Assembly (NCBI GenBank): GCA_964606405.1
Contig: CAZSGH010000006.1
Coordinates: 12,977-76,976 of the forward strand
Origin: GCA-002282575 sp964606405
GTDB lineage: Bacteria; Pseudomonadota; Gammaproteobacteria; Thiomicrospirales; Thiomicrospiraceae
Reading direction: 5' to 3'
Length of the DNA stretch: 64,000 nucleotides
In this document: positions 35,405-43,143 of the stretch, piece by piece
Layout: every line of letters begins with the position of its first letter
How positions within the stretch are numbered: the first letter of the stretch is position 1
Made by a program: the position numbers and the translations under genes
Notes under the pieces: generated by a model
Database searches by the model: none
Told to the model about the DNA's origin: nothing
Seen by the model: the letters and a program-made list of their open reading frames with translations, nothing else

Positions 35405-36385
35405 TTGTCTGGCGAATTTAATCTTATTTACCAACATATCGCCCCGCAGGCTGGTTCTCGGGGCGATGTCGTTTTAGGTATTGGTGACGATGGTGCGGTG
35501 GTGCAGTCGCAGCAAGGCAAGCAAATCGTTGTTGCTTTGGATACCTTGGTAGCAGGTAGGCACTTTTTTGTTGGGCAAGATGCAGCAGATATTGCTTATA
35601 AATCACTGGCCGTTAATTTGTCTGATTTGGCGGCAATGGGCGCCACTCCCAAATGGGCATTATTGTCGTTGGCATTACCAACGACCTGTGCGAATCCCTC
35701 GTGGTTTAAACAGTTTATGCTCGGCTGGTCTGATTTGGCGCAGCAGCACGATGTTGCATTAATCGGCGGTGATACAACTTACAGTGACACCTTAACGGTG
35801 AGTGTTACCCTAATGGGAGAGGTAACGGCTGGGCAGTCCATTACACGATCGGGGGCGCAAGTCGGTGACGATATTTGGCTGTCGGGAAACCTTGGAGACG
35901 CAGGATTAGCATTGGCTAAGCTATTGGCAGATCAACACCCTCATGTCGCTATTGCGCAACGCTTGCATCGTCCGACTGCGCGTGTGGCGTTGGGACAGGC
36001 TTTGGTGGGTATGGCAACAGCAGCTATCGATATCTCAGATGGCTTGCTTGCTGACTTGGGACACTTGCTCAAAGCGAGCCAAGTGGGTGCCGTGTTAAGA
36101 ATAGAGGCGATGCCTTTTTCTGAAGCGGTTTCTGAGTGGGTTGAGCAATCTGGCTGGGAAAAGCCATTAACGAGTGGTGATGACTATGAATTATTATTTA
36201 GTGCATCGTCACAGTGCCGCTCACAGATTCAGTCGCTTGCTTTAGTTTTAGGATTAGAAGTCAGTCGTATTGGCACGATCCTGTCTCAGGATCAGGGGTT
36301 AATCATCGCAAAAGATGGTAAAGAACAGGAGATTCCGTCACGCAAGGGCTTTGACCACTTTGCTTCAGCTGATGGGACTCTCTAA
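35405..36385 (+). CDS. thiL: Thiamine-monophosphate kinase
   Basis: ATP-dependent conversion of thiamine phosphate to the diphosphate cofactor. The 326-residue product has GIGDDGAVV, AVNLSDLAAMGATPKWAL, LIGGDTTYSD, and the later ISDGLLADLGH and TSGDDYELLF. The start is TTG because no ATG or GTG fits; the Shine-Dalgarno comes from the preceding repeat. The last three codons and stop (GTL-stop, GGGACTCTCTAA) are the terminal repeat of the next copy, so the native C-terminus has probably been replaced. Confidence 0.95.
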   Translation: MSGEFNLIYQHIAPQAGSRGDVVLGIGDDGAVVQSQQGKQIVVALDTLVAGRHFFVGQDAADIAYKSLAVNLSDLAAMGATPKWALLSLALPTTCANPSWFKQFMLGWSDLAQQHDVALIGGDTTYSDTLTVSVTLMGEVTAGQSITRSGAQVGDDIWLSGNLGDAGLALAKLLADQHPHVAIAQRLHRPTARVALGQALVGMATAAIDISDGLLADLGHLLKASQVGAVLRIEAMPFSEAVSEWVEQSGWEKPLTSGDDYELLFSASSQCRSQIQSLALVLGLEVSRIGTILSQDQGLIIAKDGKEQEIPSRKGFDHFASADGTL

Positions 36386-36525
36386 AAACGAGCAGTGCTT
36401 GTTTTTAGACTTTCCATGTTTGTTTTTAGCTGGCGGAAGGGGGGGGATCAAATCAATCCGTTACAGGTAAGTTTTTGTAACCCCTTCCTCCAGACCTCCA
36501 ACCCATTGGGTTTTTAGACGTGCCC
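36374..36525 (-). repeat. Dispersed structured repeat, type II, full length with TGAT flanks (copy G)
   Basis: This 152-bp unit has terminal inverted repeats GGGACTCTCTAAAAAC and (opposite strand) GGGCACGTCTAAAAAC. Hairpin 1 is TCTAAAAAC ... GTTTTTAGA, and hairpin 2 is GGAAGGGGGG ... CCCCTTCC. TGAT stands immediately outside both ends (36370-36373 and 36526-36529), as expected for a 4-bp target-site duplication. The left end codes for the last residues of ThiL. Confidence 0.85.
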
Positions 36526-36571
36526 TGATATAATGAAGGCATCTTAACTATTAGGTTTGGCTCACAAGGCA

Positions 36572-36910
36572 ATGCAATCCACTAAACACTGTAAATATGT
36601 TATCCAAGGTATTACCGAGTCGGGTAGTAAATTCCGTCCATCGGATTGGATTGATCGTATCGCGTCATTAGATGCGGAATATGGCACTTCTCATCGCTTA
36701 GTCTATTCAGATAATATTCATCCAGAAGTATTTGAGGGAGAGCGTAGCTTAATTATCGATATGAAGTTAAAAGAAACAAACCCAAGCCTATTAGACTATG
36801 TCATGGATTTTGTACGCATGAATCAACTGCGGATGGTTCAGGTGTGTTTCATGGAAGGCGAGTATGTCGAAGCGCCCAATGCTGACCGAGAGCAAGCACA
36901 ACGCGTTTAA
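36572..36910 (+). CDS. DUF3579 family protein
   Basis: A 112-residue soluble protein with the conserved DUF3579 opening YVIQGITESGSKFRPSDWIDRI and central YSDNIHPEVFEGERSLIID. The role is unknown. ATG 36572 was chosen; an in-frame TTG five codons earlier is an alternative, and neither has a strong Shine-Dalgarno. It lies after the type II repeat copy G and is convergent with the prepilin peptidase gene. Confidence 0.8.
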   Translation: MQSTKHCKYVIQGITESGSKFRPSDWIDRIASLDAEYGTSHRLVYSDNIHPEVFEGERSLIIDMKLKETNPSLLDYVMDFVRMNQLRMVQVCFMEGEYVEAPNADREQAQRV

Positions 36911-36950
36911 CGCTAGAGGTTGCAGCCCCTGTGGTTATCTCAGATATGCG

Positions 36951-37781
36951 TCATAAAAAATAGTGCATTGGCTCTATTCCTAGTAATACCAAAATGCCAG
37001 CACCTGCCAACCAAGGTCCAAATGGGAAGGCATTGGCGAGATCGTGCTTTTTCAGTAGCATCAAGCCACCCATGACCACAATAGCCAGTCCACCCGCTAA
37101 AATGAAAATAGGTATTAAGGCTTGAACGCCTAGCCAAGCGCCCAATGCGGCAGTGAGTTTAAAATCACCATAGCCCATGCCTTCTTTACCTGTTAGTGCG
37201 CGATGACTCTGAAAAATAAGCCATAAACTGACATAGCCCACCGCTGCCCCCCATACCGCTTCGCTTAAGCTAATAAAACCAGCATCGCTGGTATTGAGCA
37301 ATAGTCCGAGCCAAAGCAAGGGAAGGCTTAAACGATCTGGGATGAGGTAATGCTCAAAGTCGATAACACTAATCGTAATTAACGTCCAAACGAATAATAA
37401 GGCTGCCCAGCCTTGAAAGTTTAATCCCAACAGCGGCGCGCTGGCATCAAAAAAGGTCCAAGCCGTTAGCGTCGATAAACTGGCGGTTGCCAGTTCTGTC
37501 AGCGGGTAGCGCGCAGAAATGGATGAACCACAGCAATGCGCTTTGCCTTTGTTCAATAGCCAGCTGAGCAAGGGGATAAGTTGCTTTGCTCCCAAGGGTG
37601 TATTGCAGTTGGTGCAGCGAGAGCGGTCAAATACTAAGCTGCGTAGTAGTTCGGGTGTGTCGCTTTCGATGTGTTTCACTAGGCGCCAGCTGAGCATGCT
37701 GATGAAGCTGCCCATAATTAACCCTAACACAAGATGGATGCTTAATAGGGTGCTAAACGATAGTTCGCTGGTATTAATCAA
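36951..37781 (-). CDS. pilD: Prepilin peptidase / N-methyltransferase (PilD/GspO family)
   Basis: A polytopic inner-membrane aspartyl protease of 276 residues that cleaves and methylates type IV pilin or type II pseudopilin leaders. The catalytic aspartates are in VIDFEHYLIPD and GMGYGDFKL. The N-terminal cytoplasmic zinc loop has CTNC but the second pair is altered to HCC (GKAHCCGSS). About seven hydrophobic segments are visible. The start is TTG, and its AGAGGTG Shine-Dalgarno comes from the adjacent repeat. No pilB or pilC neighbours occur in this window. Confidence 0.92.
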   Translation of the reverse strand: MINTSELSFSTLLSIHLVLGLIMGSFISMLSWRLVKHIESDTPELLRSLVFDRSRCTNCNTPLGAKQLIPLLSWLLNKGKAHCCGSSISARYPLTELATASLSTLTAWTFFDASAPLLGLNFQGWAALLFVWTLITISVIDFEHYLIPDRLSLPLLWLGLLLNTSDAGFISLSEAVWGAAVGYVSLWLIFQSHRALTGKEGMGYGDFKLTAALGAWLGVQALIPIFILAGGLAIVVMGGLMLLKKHDLANAFPFGPWLAGAGILVLLGIEPMHYFL

Positions 37782-37783
37782 AC

Positions 37784-37953
37784 GGCACCTCTAAAGTCAA
37801 TGGGTTGGAAGTCTGAAGGAAGGGTTTGCAGATAACGAAGTTCTGCGCAAGCTAAATTTACCTGTAACACCTTGAGGTAATTCTCTTCCTTCAGCAAAAA
37901 AATGAACCTAGAGCACCTAAAAGCAAGCGAAGCGATTGTTTTTAGATGTTCCC
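37784..37953 (+). repeat. Dispersed structured repeat, type II (copy H)
   Basis: This 170-bp copy has a left end GGCACCTCTAAAGTCAATGGG, GAAGTCTGAAGGAAGGG ... CTCTTCCTTCAGC, and right hairpin ending GATTGTTTTTAGATGTTCCC. It fills the pilD-queD gap. Its left end supplies the pilD Shine-Dalgarno, and its right end codes for the last residues and stop of QueD. Confidence 0.8.
37786..37792 (-). promoter_or_regulatory. pilD Shine-Dalgarno inside repeat end
   Basis: Read on the minus strand this is AGAGGTG, 4 nt before the TTG start of the prepilin peptidase. It is the outer end of repeat copy H. Confidence 0.6.
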
Positions 37954-38325
37954 ACGACTGAAGGTAGCGCAGTTACGGTCGTTTTCCCAAACCTTTACCG
38001 AGGCAACGCTAATGCGCGCATCGTTGATGTCTTTGCTTAAACGCTCGAATAAAAACCAAGCAATATTTTCGGCTGTAGGGTTAAGGGCTTCGTTAAAAGG
38101 AGGGATGTCATTTAAATAAAAATGATCCAACTCATCAATGACCGCTTTGCTGCGACGCTTGATTTCTTTAAAGTCCATCAACATGCCGACATCGTTCAGC
38201 TCACTACCGCTCACTGAAACTTCGACTTTCCAGTTGTGTCCGTGCAAGCGAGCACAATTGCCATCATAGCCGCGCAAACGGTGTGCAGCAGCAAATTCGA
38301 GTTGTGATGTAAGCGTAAAAGCCAT
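37942..38325 (-). CDS. queD: 6-carboxy-5,6,7,8-tetrahydropterin synthase QueD
   Basis: Forms the pterin intermediate of queuosine/preQ0 synthesis. The 127-residue product has zinc ligands H15, H28 and H30 (EFAAAHRLRG, ARLHGHNWKVEV) and the catalytic C24 in GNCARLHGH. The conserved DFKEIK and LDHFYLND blocks follow. The end SRGNI-stop is encoded by the terminal repeat of copy H (GGGAACATCTAA), so about the last three residues are repeat-derived. Confidence 0.95.
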   Translation of the reverse strand: MAFTLTSQLEFAAAHRLRGYDGNCARLHGHNWKVEVSVSGSELNDVGMLMDFKEIKRRSKAVIDELDHFYLNDIPPFNEALNPTAENIAWFLFERLSKDINDARISVASVKVWENDRNCATFSRGNI

Positions 38326-38374
38326 TGATGAAGTCTCTTAAATCCTAATGTAACAGTTTATTATACCATTAGAT

Positions 38375-38510
38375 GGTCACTAAAAACCCAGTGGGTTGGA
38401 GGAAGGGGATTTAGGAATGCATATGTAATCTATTGATTAATCCCTTCATCAAGCAAAAAAATGAACTTGGAACCTCTAAAAACAAGCGACCCGAGGTTTT
38501 TAGATGTTCC
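38375..38510 (+). repeat. Dispersed structured repeat, type II (copy I)
   Basis: This copy has GGTCACTAAAAACCCAGTGGG, GGAGGAAGGGG ... ATCCCTTCATCAAGC, then ACCTCTAAAAACAAGC and the outer end GGTTTTTAGATGTTCC. It occupies the queD-ispA gap and ends one base before the ispA stop codon. Confidence 0.8.
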
Positions 38511-38511
38511 A

Positions 38512-39393
38512 TTAATGCTTGCGTTGTACGATGTACTGACACAGGTCGTTTAATAGCGTCGCATGTAAGTGTGAACGAGATAAAGCATCCCGAGCTAGGC
38601 TAACGTGTGAGTTGGCGGCATGCGTCGCGCCTTCTAAGCCCAGTAAACTGACAAAGGTGGTTTTGCCATTGCGATCATCTGAACCTTGTGGCTTGCCCAG
38701 TGTTTCGCTCGATTGCGTGACATCTAGTATGTCGTCTTGAATCTGAAAAGCAAGACCTAAATGGGCTGCATAGACTTCTAAGCTATGTAAGGTTGCTTCG
38801 TCAACTTGAGCTGATGCGATGCCTCCCAATGCGACAGCTGCTTCGATGAGTGCGCCTGTTTTTTGTTGATGCAGTTCGCGCAGTTGTGTTTCACTTAATG
38901 TGCTATCTGTTGCTGCAATATCGCGCATTTGTCCAGCAACCATGCCATTAGCGCCCGCTGCACGCGCTAATACGCGAATCATTTCGATGCGTTGCATGGC
39001 GGTTAGGTCTGGTGCTTGTGCCAAAACTTCAAAAGCTAAAGCTTGCAATGCATCACCGACCAAAATAGCCGTCGCTTCATCGAAGGCAATGTGAGTGGTT
39101 GGTTTGCCACGACGTAAGTCATCGTCATCCATGGCAGGTAAGTCGTCGTGTACGAGTGAGTAGCAATGAATTAATTCGAGTGCCGCTGCAGGTGCATCGA
39201 GTAACCCTAAGGGGACATCTAATGCTTCACCGACTGCGTAGGTTAAGGCAGGGCGTAAACGCTTTCCTGCATCCAATACGCTGTAATTCATTGCATCAAA
39301 CAATTTTTCGGGCATGGCAGCACGACGTTCTGCTAATAGGTTTTCGAGAACGCTATTAATACGTTGTTGAAACTGAGAAAGACGTTCGAGCAT
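38512..39393 (-). CDS. ispA: Farnesyl diphosphate (polyprenyl) synthase
   Basis: Head-to-tail prenyl transferase making farnesyl diphosphate for undecaprenyl and quinone pathways. The 293-residue product has a first aspartate-rich region LVHDDLPAMDDDDLRRGKPT (about 85-104), second aspartate motif FQIDDILDVT (about 229), and the conserved GKRLRPAL. A polar C-terminus QRKH ends against repeat copy I. The dxs partner often found downstream is not present; the queD gene follows instead. Confidence 0.95.
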   Translation of the reverse strand: MLERLSQFQQRINSVLENLLAERRAAMPEKLFDAMNYSVLDAGKRLRPALTYAVGEALDVPLGLLDAPAAALELIHCYSLVHDDLPAMDDDDLRRGKPTTHIAFDEATAILVGDALQALAFEVLAQAPDLTAMQRIEMIRVLARAAGANGMVAGQMRDIAATDSTLSETQLRELHQQKTGALIEAAVALGGIASAQVDEATLHSLEVYAAHLGLAFQIQDDILDVTQSSETLGKPQGSDDRNGKTTFVSLLGLEGATHAANSHVSLARDALSRSHLHATLLNDLCQYIVQRKH

Positions 39394-39415
39394 GATGTAT
39401 CCTTTGAAAAAACGA

Positions 39416-39440
39416 ACAAAAAACCGCCCGAAGGCGGTTT
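39416..39440 (-). terminator. Intrinsic terminator downstream of peroxiredoxin
   Basis: AAACCGCC CGAA GGCGGTTT is an 8-bp stem. On the minus strand it is followed by a T-rich tract. It lies between the peroxiredoxin gene and ispA. Confidence 0.8.
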
Positions 39441-39449
39441 AGCGGCAAC

Positions 39450-40052
39450 TTATAGCGCGTCACCATGAGATGCTAAGTACTCAGCAACGCCTTCAGGGCT
39501 TGCTTTCATGCCAGCATCGCCTGGCTTCCAGCCAGCTGGGCAAACTTCGCCGTGCGCTTCGGTAAAGTGTAGCGCATCGACCATACGGATCATTTCGTCT
39601 ACGTTACGACCTAATGGCAAGTTATTAACCACTTGGTGTTGAACAATGCCAGCCTTGTCGATTAAGAAAGAACCACGTAATGCAATTTGATCGGGGTGAT
39701 CCACGCCGTAAGCGCGCATAACATCGCCACCGATGTCGGCAACCAACGGAATACCAATTGCACCTAATCCACCTTGATTAACGGGTGTGTTGCGCCATGC
39801 TAAATGGGTGAAATGAGAGTCAATTGATACACCGATCACTTCACAGTTACGCTTTTTGAATTCTTCTACGCGGTGTGCGTGCGCCAAAATTTCTGAAGGG
39901 CAAACAAAGGTAAAGTCTAATGGGTAGAAAAATAAAACAGCATACTTGTTTTTGATGAAGGCATGCAGGTTAAATGATTCGTTGATGCTGCCATCGGCCA
40001 TAACCGCTGGTTTGGTGAAATCGGGTGCTGAGCGAGTAACGAGAACTGACAT
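39450..40052 (-). CDS. 2-Cys peroxiredoxin (AhpC/Prx1 type)
   Basis: A 200-residue thiol peroxidase. Peroxidatic Cys51 lies in FYPLDFTFVCPSE, the resolving Cys in GEVCPAGWKPG, and the GGLG motif is present (NQGGLGAIGIPL). These are hallmarks of eukaryotic-like typical 2-Cys enzymes prone to overoxidation. ATG 40052 has AGGAG 6 nt upstream; a longer in-frame version adds an unlikely 18-residue leader. It is monocistronic and divergent from glnE. Confidence 0.94.
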   Translation of the reverse strand: MSVLVTRSAPDFTKPAVMADGSINESFNLHAFIKNKYAVLFFYPLDFTFVCPSEILAHAHRVEEFKKRNCEVIGVSIDSHFTHLAWRNTPVNQGGLGAIGIPLVADIGGDVMRAYGVDHPDQIALRGSFLIDKAGIVQHQVVNNLPLGRNVDEMIRMVDALHFTEAHGEVCPAGWKPGDAGMKASPEGVAEYLASHGDAL

Positions 40053-40216
40053 AGAAACTCCTAAATTCATTAGTATTATGATGCGTAGCCACGTGCACAA
40101 ATGCACATGTTTCTCATTATAGGCAAGGCATCTATAGACTGTCTAGTCTTGGGCTTGCATCTGTTGTTTAATCGTTAGACAATGAGGCTTTGATAACCGT
40201 TAATAAGAGTCTTGAT

Positions 40217-42931
40217 ATGCTAACTGCCGCTTTAGACACCGCTTGTCGCTATTCTCAGTTTGTTCGTCAAACGAGAGAGCGTTATCCCGATTTGTTATCT
40301 GAATCAGATCTGTTGGCATTGACGGCTGGATCAATGCGGCTACAGGCGCAAGAAGTTTTGTTGGCTTGCAAAGATGAGGATTCGATTAAGCGTGCCTTGC
40401 GTGCCTTTCGTCGTTTTCAGATGCAACGTATTGCTGTGCGTGATTTGGCTGGTATTGGTGGTTTAGATGATACGCTTCAAGATGCCTCCGAGTTGGGTGA
40501 TGTTTTGGTCTCTTTGGCCTATCGTTGGGTTTTTGATTACTTAGTTCCCAAATGGGGCAAGCCGATTGGTGAGTATTCAGGAGATGTGCAAGAACTGATT
40601 ATTTTGGGTATGGGCAAGTTGGGTGGTCGAGAGTTAAATTACTCGTCTGACATTGATTTGATTTTTGTTTTTCCTGAAAAGGGGATGACTCAAGGCGGTG
40701 AGCGCTGTATTAGTAACGAAGAGTTTTTTACGAAAGTTGGTCAACTACTCAACAATCTGCTGAATACGGTAACGGCAGATGGTATGGTTTTTCGTGTTGA
40801 TATGCGTTTGCGGCCTTTTGGCGCATCAGGACAGTTAGTACATAGTTTTGATGGCTTTGAACAATACTATCAAGTGCATGGTCGCCCTTGGGAGCGTTAT
40901 GCGATGGTTAAAGCGCGTGCAATGACAGGCAAGCCATCGGATATTAAAGAATTAGAATCGATGATGCGCCCTTTTATTTACCGTCGTTATGTTGATTTTA
41001 CCATGCTAGAATCCTTGCGAGAACTTAAGCGTATGATTGCATTAGAAGTTCTTAAAAAAGGCGCAGATAGAGACGTTAAGTTGGGTGCAGGCGGTATTCG
41101 AGAGGTCGAATTTATTGCTCAAGCTTTTCAATTGGTTCACGGTGGTCAGGATGCGCGTTTGCGTGGTCGTGAGTTAATGCCAATGTTACAAATTTTAGCA
41201 GAGCGTCACTATCTTGATGAGCAGGTTGCACAAGCGTTATTGCTTGCCTATCGGTTTTTACGCGATGTTGAAAATCGATTACAGATGTGGGCAGATCAGC
41301 AAACACATTTGTTGCCGACTGAGCCAGAACGTCAATTGTTGTTGTCTCAATCAATGGGTTTTGCAGATGTTGACGCTTTTATGCAAGCCCTGAATTGGCA
41401 TAGACAACAAGTTGAAATACATTTTAATGCGGTATTAGGTGGCTCACAAGATGCACAACCGAGTGAGTGGGTTGCTTTGTGGCAGCAGCCAGAAACAGCA
41501 GTTTTGAGTACCAGTCTTGAGCATGAATTGGTTTGGCGCGAACAATTGAATGGTTTGTTGCAGTCGAGACAGGTTGCCTTACTCAGTGTCGAAGCAAAAG
41601 GACGGTTAGATGGGCTAATGCCATTATTATTGGCGGACATCGCCCAACAGGTTGGCGATGGTGAAACCTTGAAACGTGTTTTGTTGGTTGTGCAAGCGGT
41701 GCTGAAGCGTAGTGCTTATTTGGTATTGTTGCGCGAAAGCAGTAAAGCGAGAATGCTCCTTATCCGGTTGTGTGCGGCGAGTCCTTGGTTGACTGATTAT
41801 TTGGTTAAAATGCCGTCGTTATTAGATCAGTTGTTAGATGAACGTATTCTGTTTGCGCCATTATCTAAAGCAGCTTTGGTGGAAGAGCTTTATCATCAAT
41901 TAATTGATGTGGACGATGAAGAACGTTTTATGGAAATCATTCGTCGATTTAAACATGCTCAGGTGTTTCGTGTTGCCGCTTCCGATATCACTGGTGCTTT
42001 GCCACTGATGAAAGTGAGCGACTATCTAACATGGATCGCCGAAGTGATTGTCGATGCGGCTTTAACAAAGGCTTGGCAGCTTATGCTTAGTAAGCATGGA
42101 AAACCAGCCGACTATGTGGGTGATGCCATACCATTTGTGGTAGTTGGCTTTGGTAAACTCGGCGGCTTAGAGCTTGGTTATGGTTCTGACTTAGATATGG
42201 TTTATTTGTCGGATGATCGCTTAAACTCAACTGCTATGACTGATGGTGCAAGGCCTTTAGATAATACGGTGTTTTTTACGCGTTTAGGGCAGAAGTTGTC
42301 GAGTTTATTAGCGACGCAGACGATTTCTGGTATGGCGTATGAAGTAGATATGCAGTTGCGTCCACATGGAGCCTCGGGTGTGTTAGTGCCAACCTTGGCG
42401 AGTTTCTTTCGTTATGAGCAGGAACAGGCATGGACTTGGGAACATCAAGCCTTGATTCGTACGAGAGGGATTGCAGGCAGTCAAGATTTGATCGAACGAT
42501 TTGAGTCTGGGCGACGTACCTTTTTATGTCAGCCGCGCGATGTTGGCAAGCTCAAGCAAGAAGTGATCTCGATGCGTCAGAAGATGCGTGATCATCTCGA
42601 TAAGTCGACAGCAGAAAAATTTGATTTGAAGCAAGGTAAGGGCGGTATTATCGACATCGAGTTTTTAGTGCAGTATTGGGTATTGTCGTCGGCAAGTCAG
42701 CATCCCAATGTGGTTGCCTATAGTGATAATATTCGTCAGTTAGAAGGGCTGACAGAAGAAGGTGTGATTGAGCCTTCTGTTGCTCAGTTGTTGTCAGATG
42801 CCTATCGTGCTTACCGTAGTCTGGGGCATGTTCATGCCTTGTCACAAGTGGGCGGTAATCTGATTGACCGTGAGTTGGTGGGTGATTGGGTAGATAAGGT
42901 GGCTTATGTCTGGCAGGATGTGCTGTCTTAA
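40217..42931 (+). CDS. glnE: Glutamine synthetase adenylyltransferase/deadenylase GlnE
   Basis: Bifunctional enzyme that adenylylates and deadenylylates GlnA in response to PII state. The 904-residue product has two nucleotidyltransferase domains: LIILGMGKLGGRELNYSSD with the DIDLIF metal site, and VVVGFGKLGGLELGYGSD with LDMVYL. Each is followed by a GlnD-type helical domain. ATG 40217 has AAGAG 7 nt upstream and was preferred to a TTG nine codons earlier. Its target GlnA is encoded 9 kb away. Confidence 0.95.
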   Translation: MLTAALDTACRYSQFVRQTRERYPDLLSESDLLALTAGSMRLQAQEVLLACKDEDSIKRALRAFRRFQMQRIAVRDLAGIGGLDDTLQDASELGDVLVSLAYRWVFDYLVPKWGKPIGEYSGDVQELIILGMGKLGGRELNYSSDIDLIFVFPEKGMTQGGERCISNEEFFTKVGQLLNNLLNTVTADGMVFRVDMRLRPFGASGQLVHSFDGFEQYYQVHGRPWERYAMVKARAMTGKPSDIKELESMMRPFIYRRYVDFTMLESLRELKRMIALEVLKKGADRDVKLGAGGIREVEFIAQAFQLVHGGQDARLRGRELMPMLQILAERHYLDEQVAQALLLAYRFLRDVENRLQMWADQQTHLLPTEPERQLLLSQSMGFADVDAFMQALNWHRQQVEIHFNAVLGGSQDAQPSEWVALWQQPETAVLSTSLEHELVWREQLNGLLQSRQVALLSVEAKGRLDGLMPLLLADIAQQVGDGETLKRVLLVVQAVLKRSAYLVLLRESSKARMLLIRLCAASPWLTDYLVKMPSLLDQLLDERILFAPLSKAALVEELYHQLIDVDDEERFMEIIRRFKHAQVFRVAASDITGALPLMKVSDYLTWIAEVIVDAALTKAWQLMLSKHGKPADYVGDAIPFVVVGFGKLGGLELGYGSDLDMVYLSDDRLNSTAMTDGARPLDNTVFFTRLGQKLSSLLATQTISGMAYEVDMQLRPHGASGVLVPTLASFFRYEQEQAWTWEHQALIRTRGIAGSQDLIERFESGRRTFLCQPRDVGKLKQEVISMRQKMRDHLDKSTAEKFDLKQGKGGIIDIEFLVQYWVLSSASQHPNVVAYSDNIRQLEGLTEEGVIEPSVAQLLSDAYRAYRSLGHVHALSQVGGNLIDRELVGDWVDKVAYVWQDVLS

Positions 42932-43081
42932 AGAAGGTCTGAAAAATACGGCTTTCGCCTTTTTTCAGACTTCTTAGTTTGTTTTTTGGTTGGTGGAAGG
43001 GTTGTTATTAATGGGTTTGGTTCTAAAAATTACGTACCCCTTCCCCAAAGCCCCTAACCCGTTGCATCTTCAGAGACTCAC
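42932..43081 (-). repeat. Dispersed structured repeat, type I (copy J)
   Basis: This full-length unit is closely similar to 17563-17713. The left part GAAGGTCTGAAAAATACGG ... GCCTTTTTTCAGAC forms the hairpin; GGTGGAAGGG and CCCCTTCCCC pair internally; the right end is CCCGTTGCATCTTCAGAG. It begins on the base after the glnE stop codon. Confidence 0.85.
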
Positions 43082-43094
43082 TAATCATCGGAAA

Positions 43095-43128
43095 TAAAAA
43101 AGCCCCATCAGTTTGATGGGGCTTTTTT
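43095..43128. terminator. Intrinsic terminator between glnE and amtB
   Basis: AGCCCCATCA (GTT) TGATGGGGCT is a 10-bp stem flanked by A6 and T6 tracts, so it works in both directions. The identical stem is used after glnA at 49881. Confidence 0.92.
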
Positions 43129-43143
43129 GTTTGAGAATTCAAA

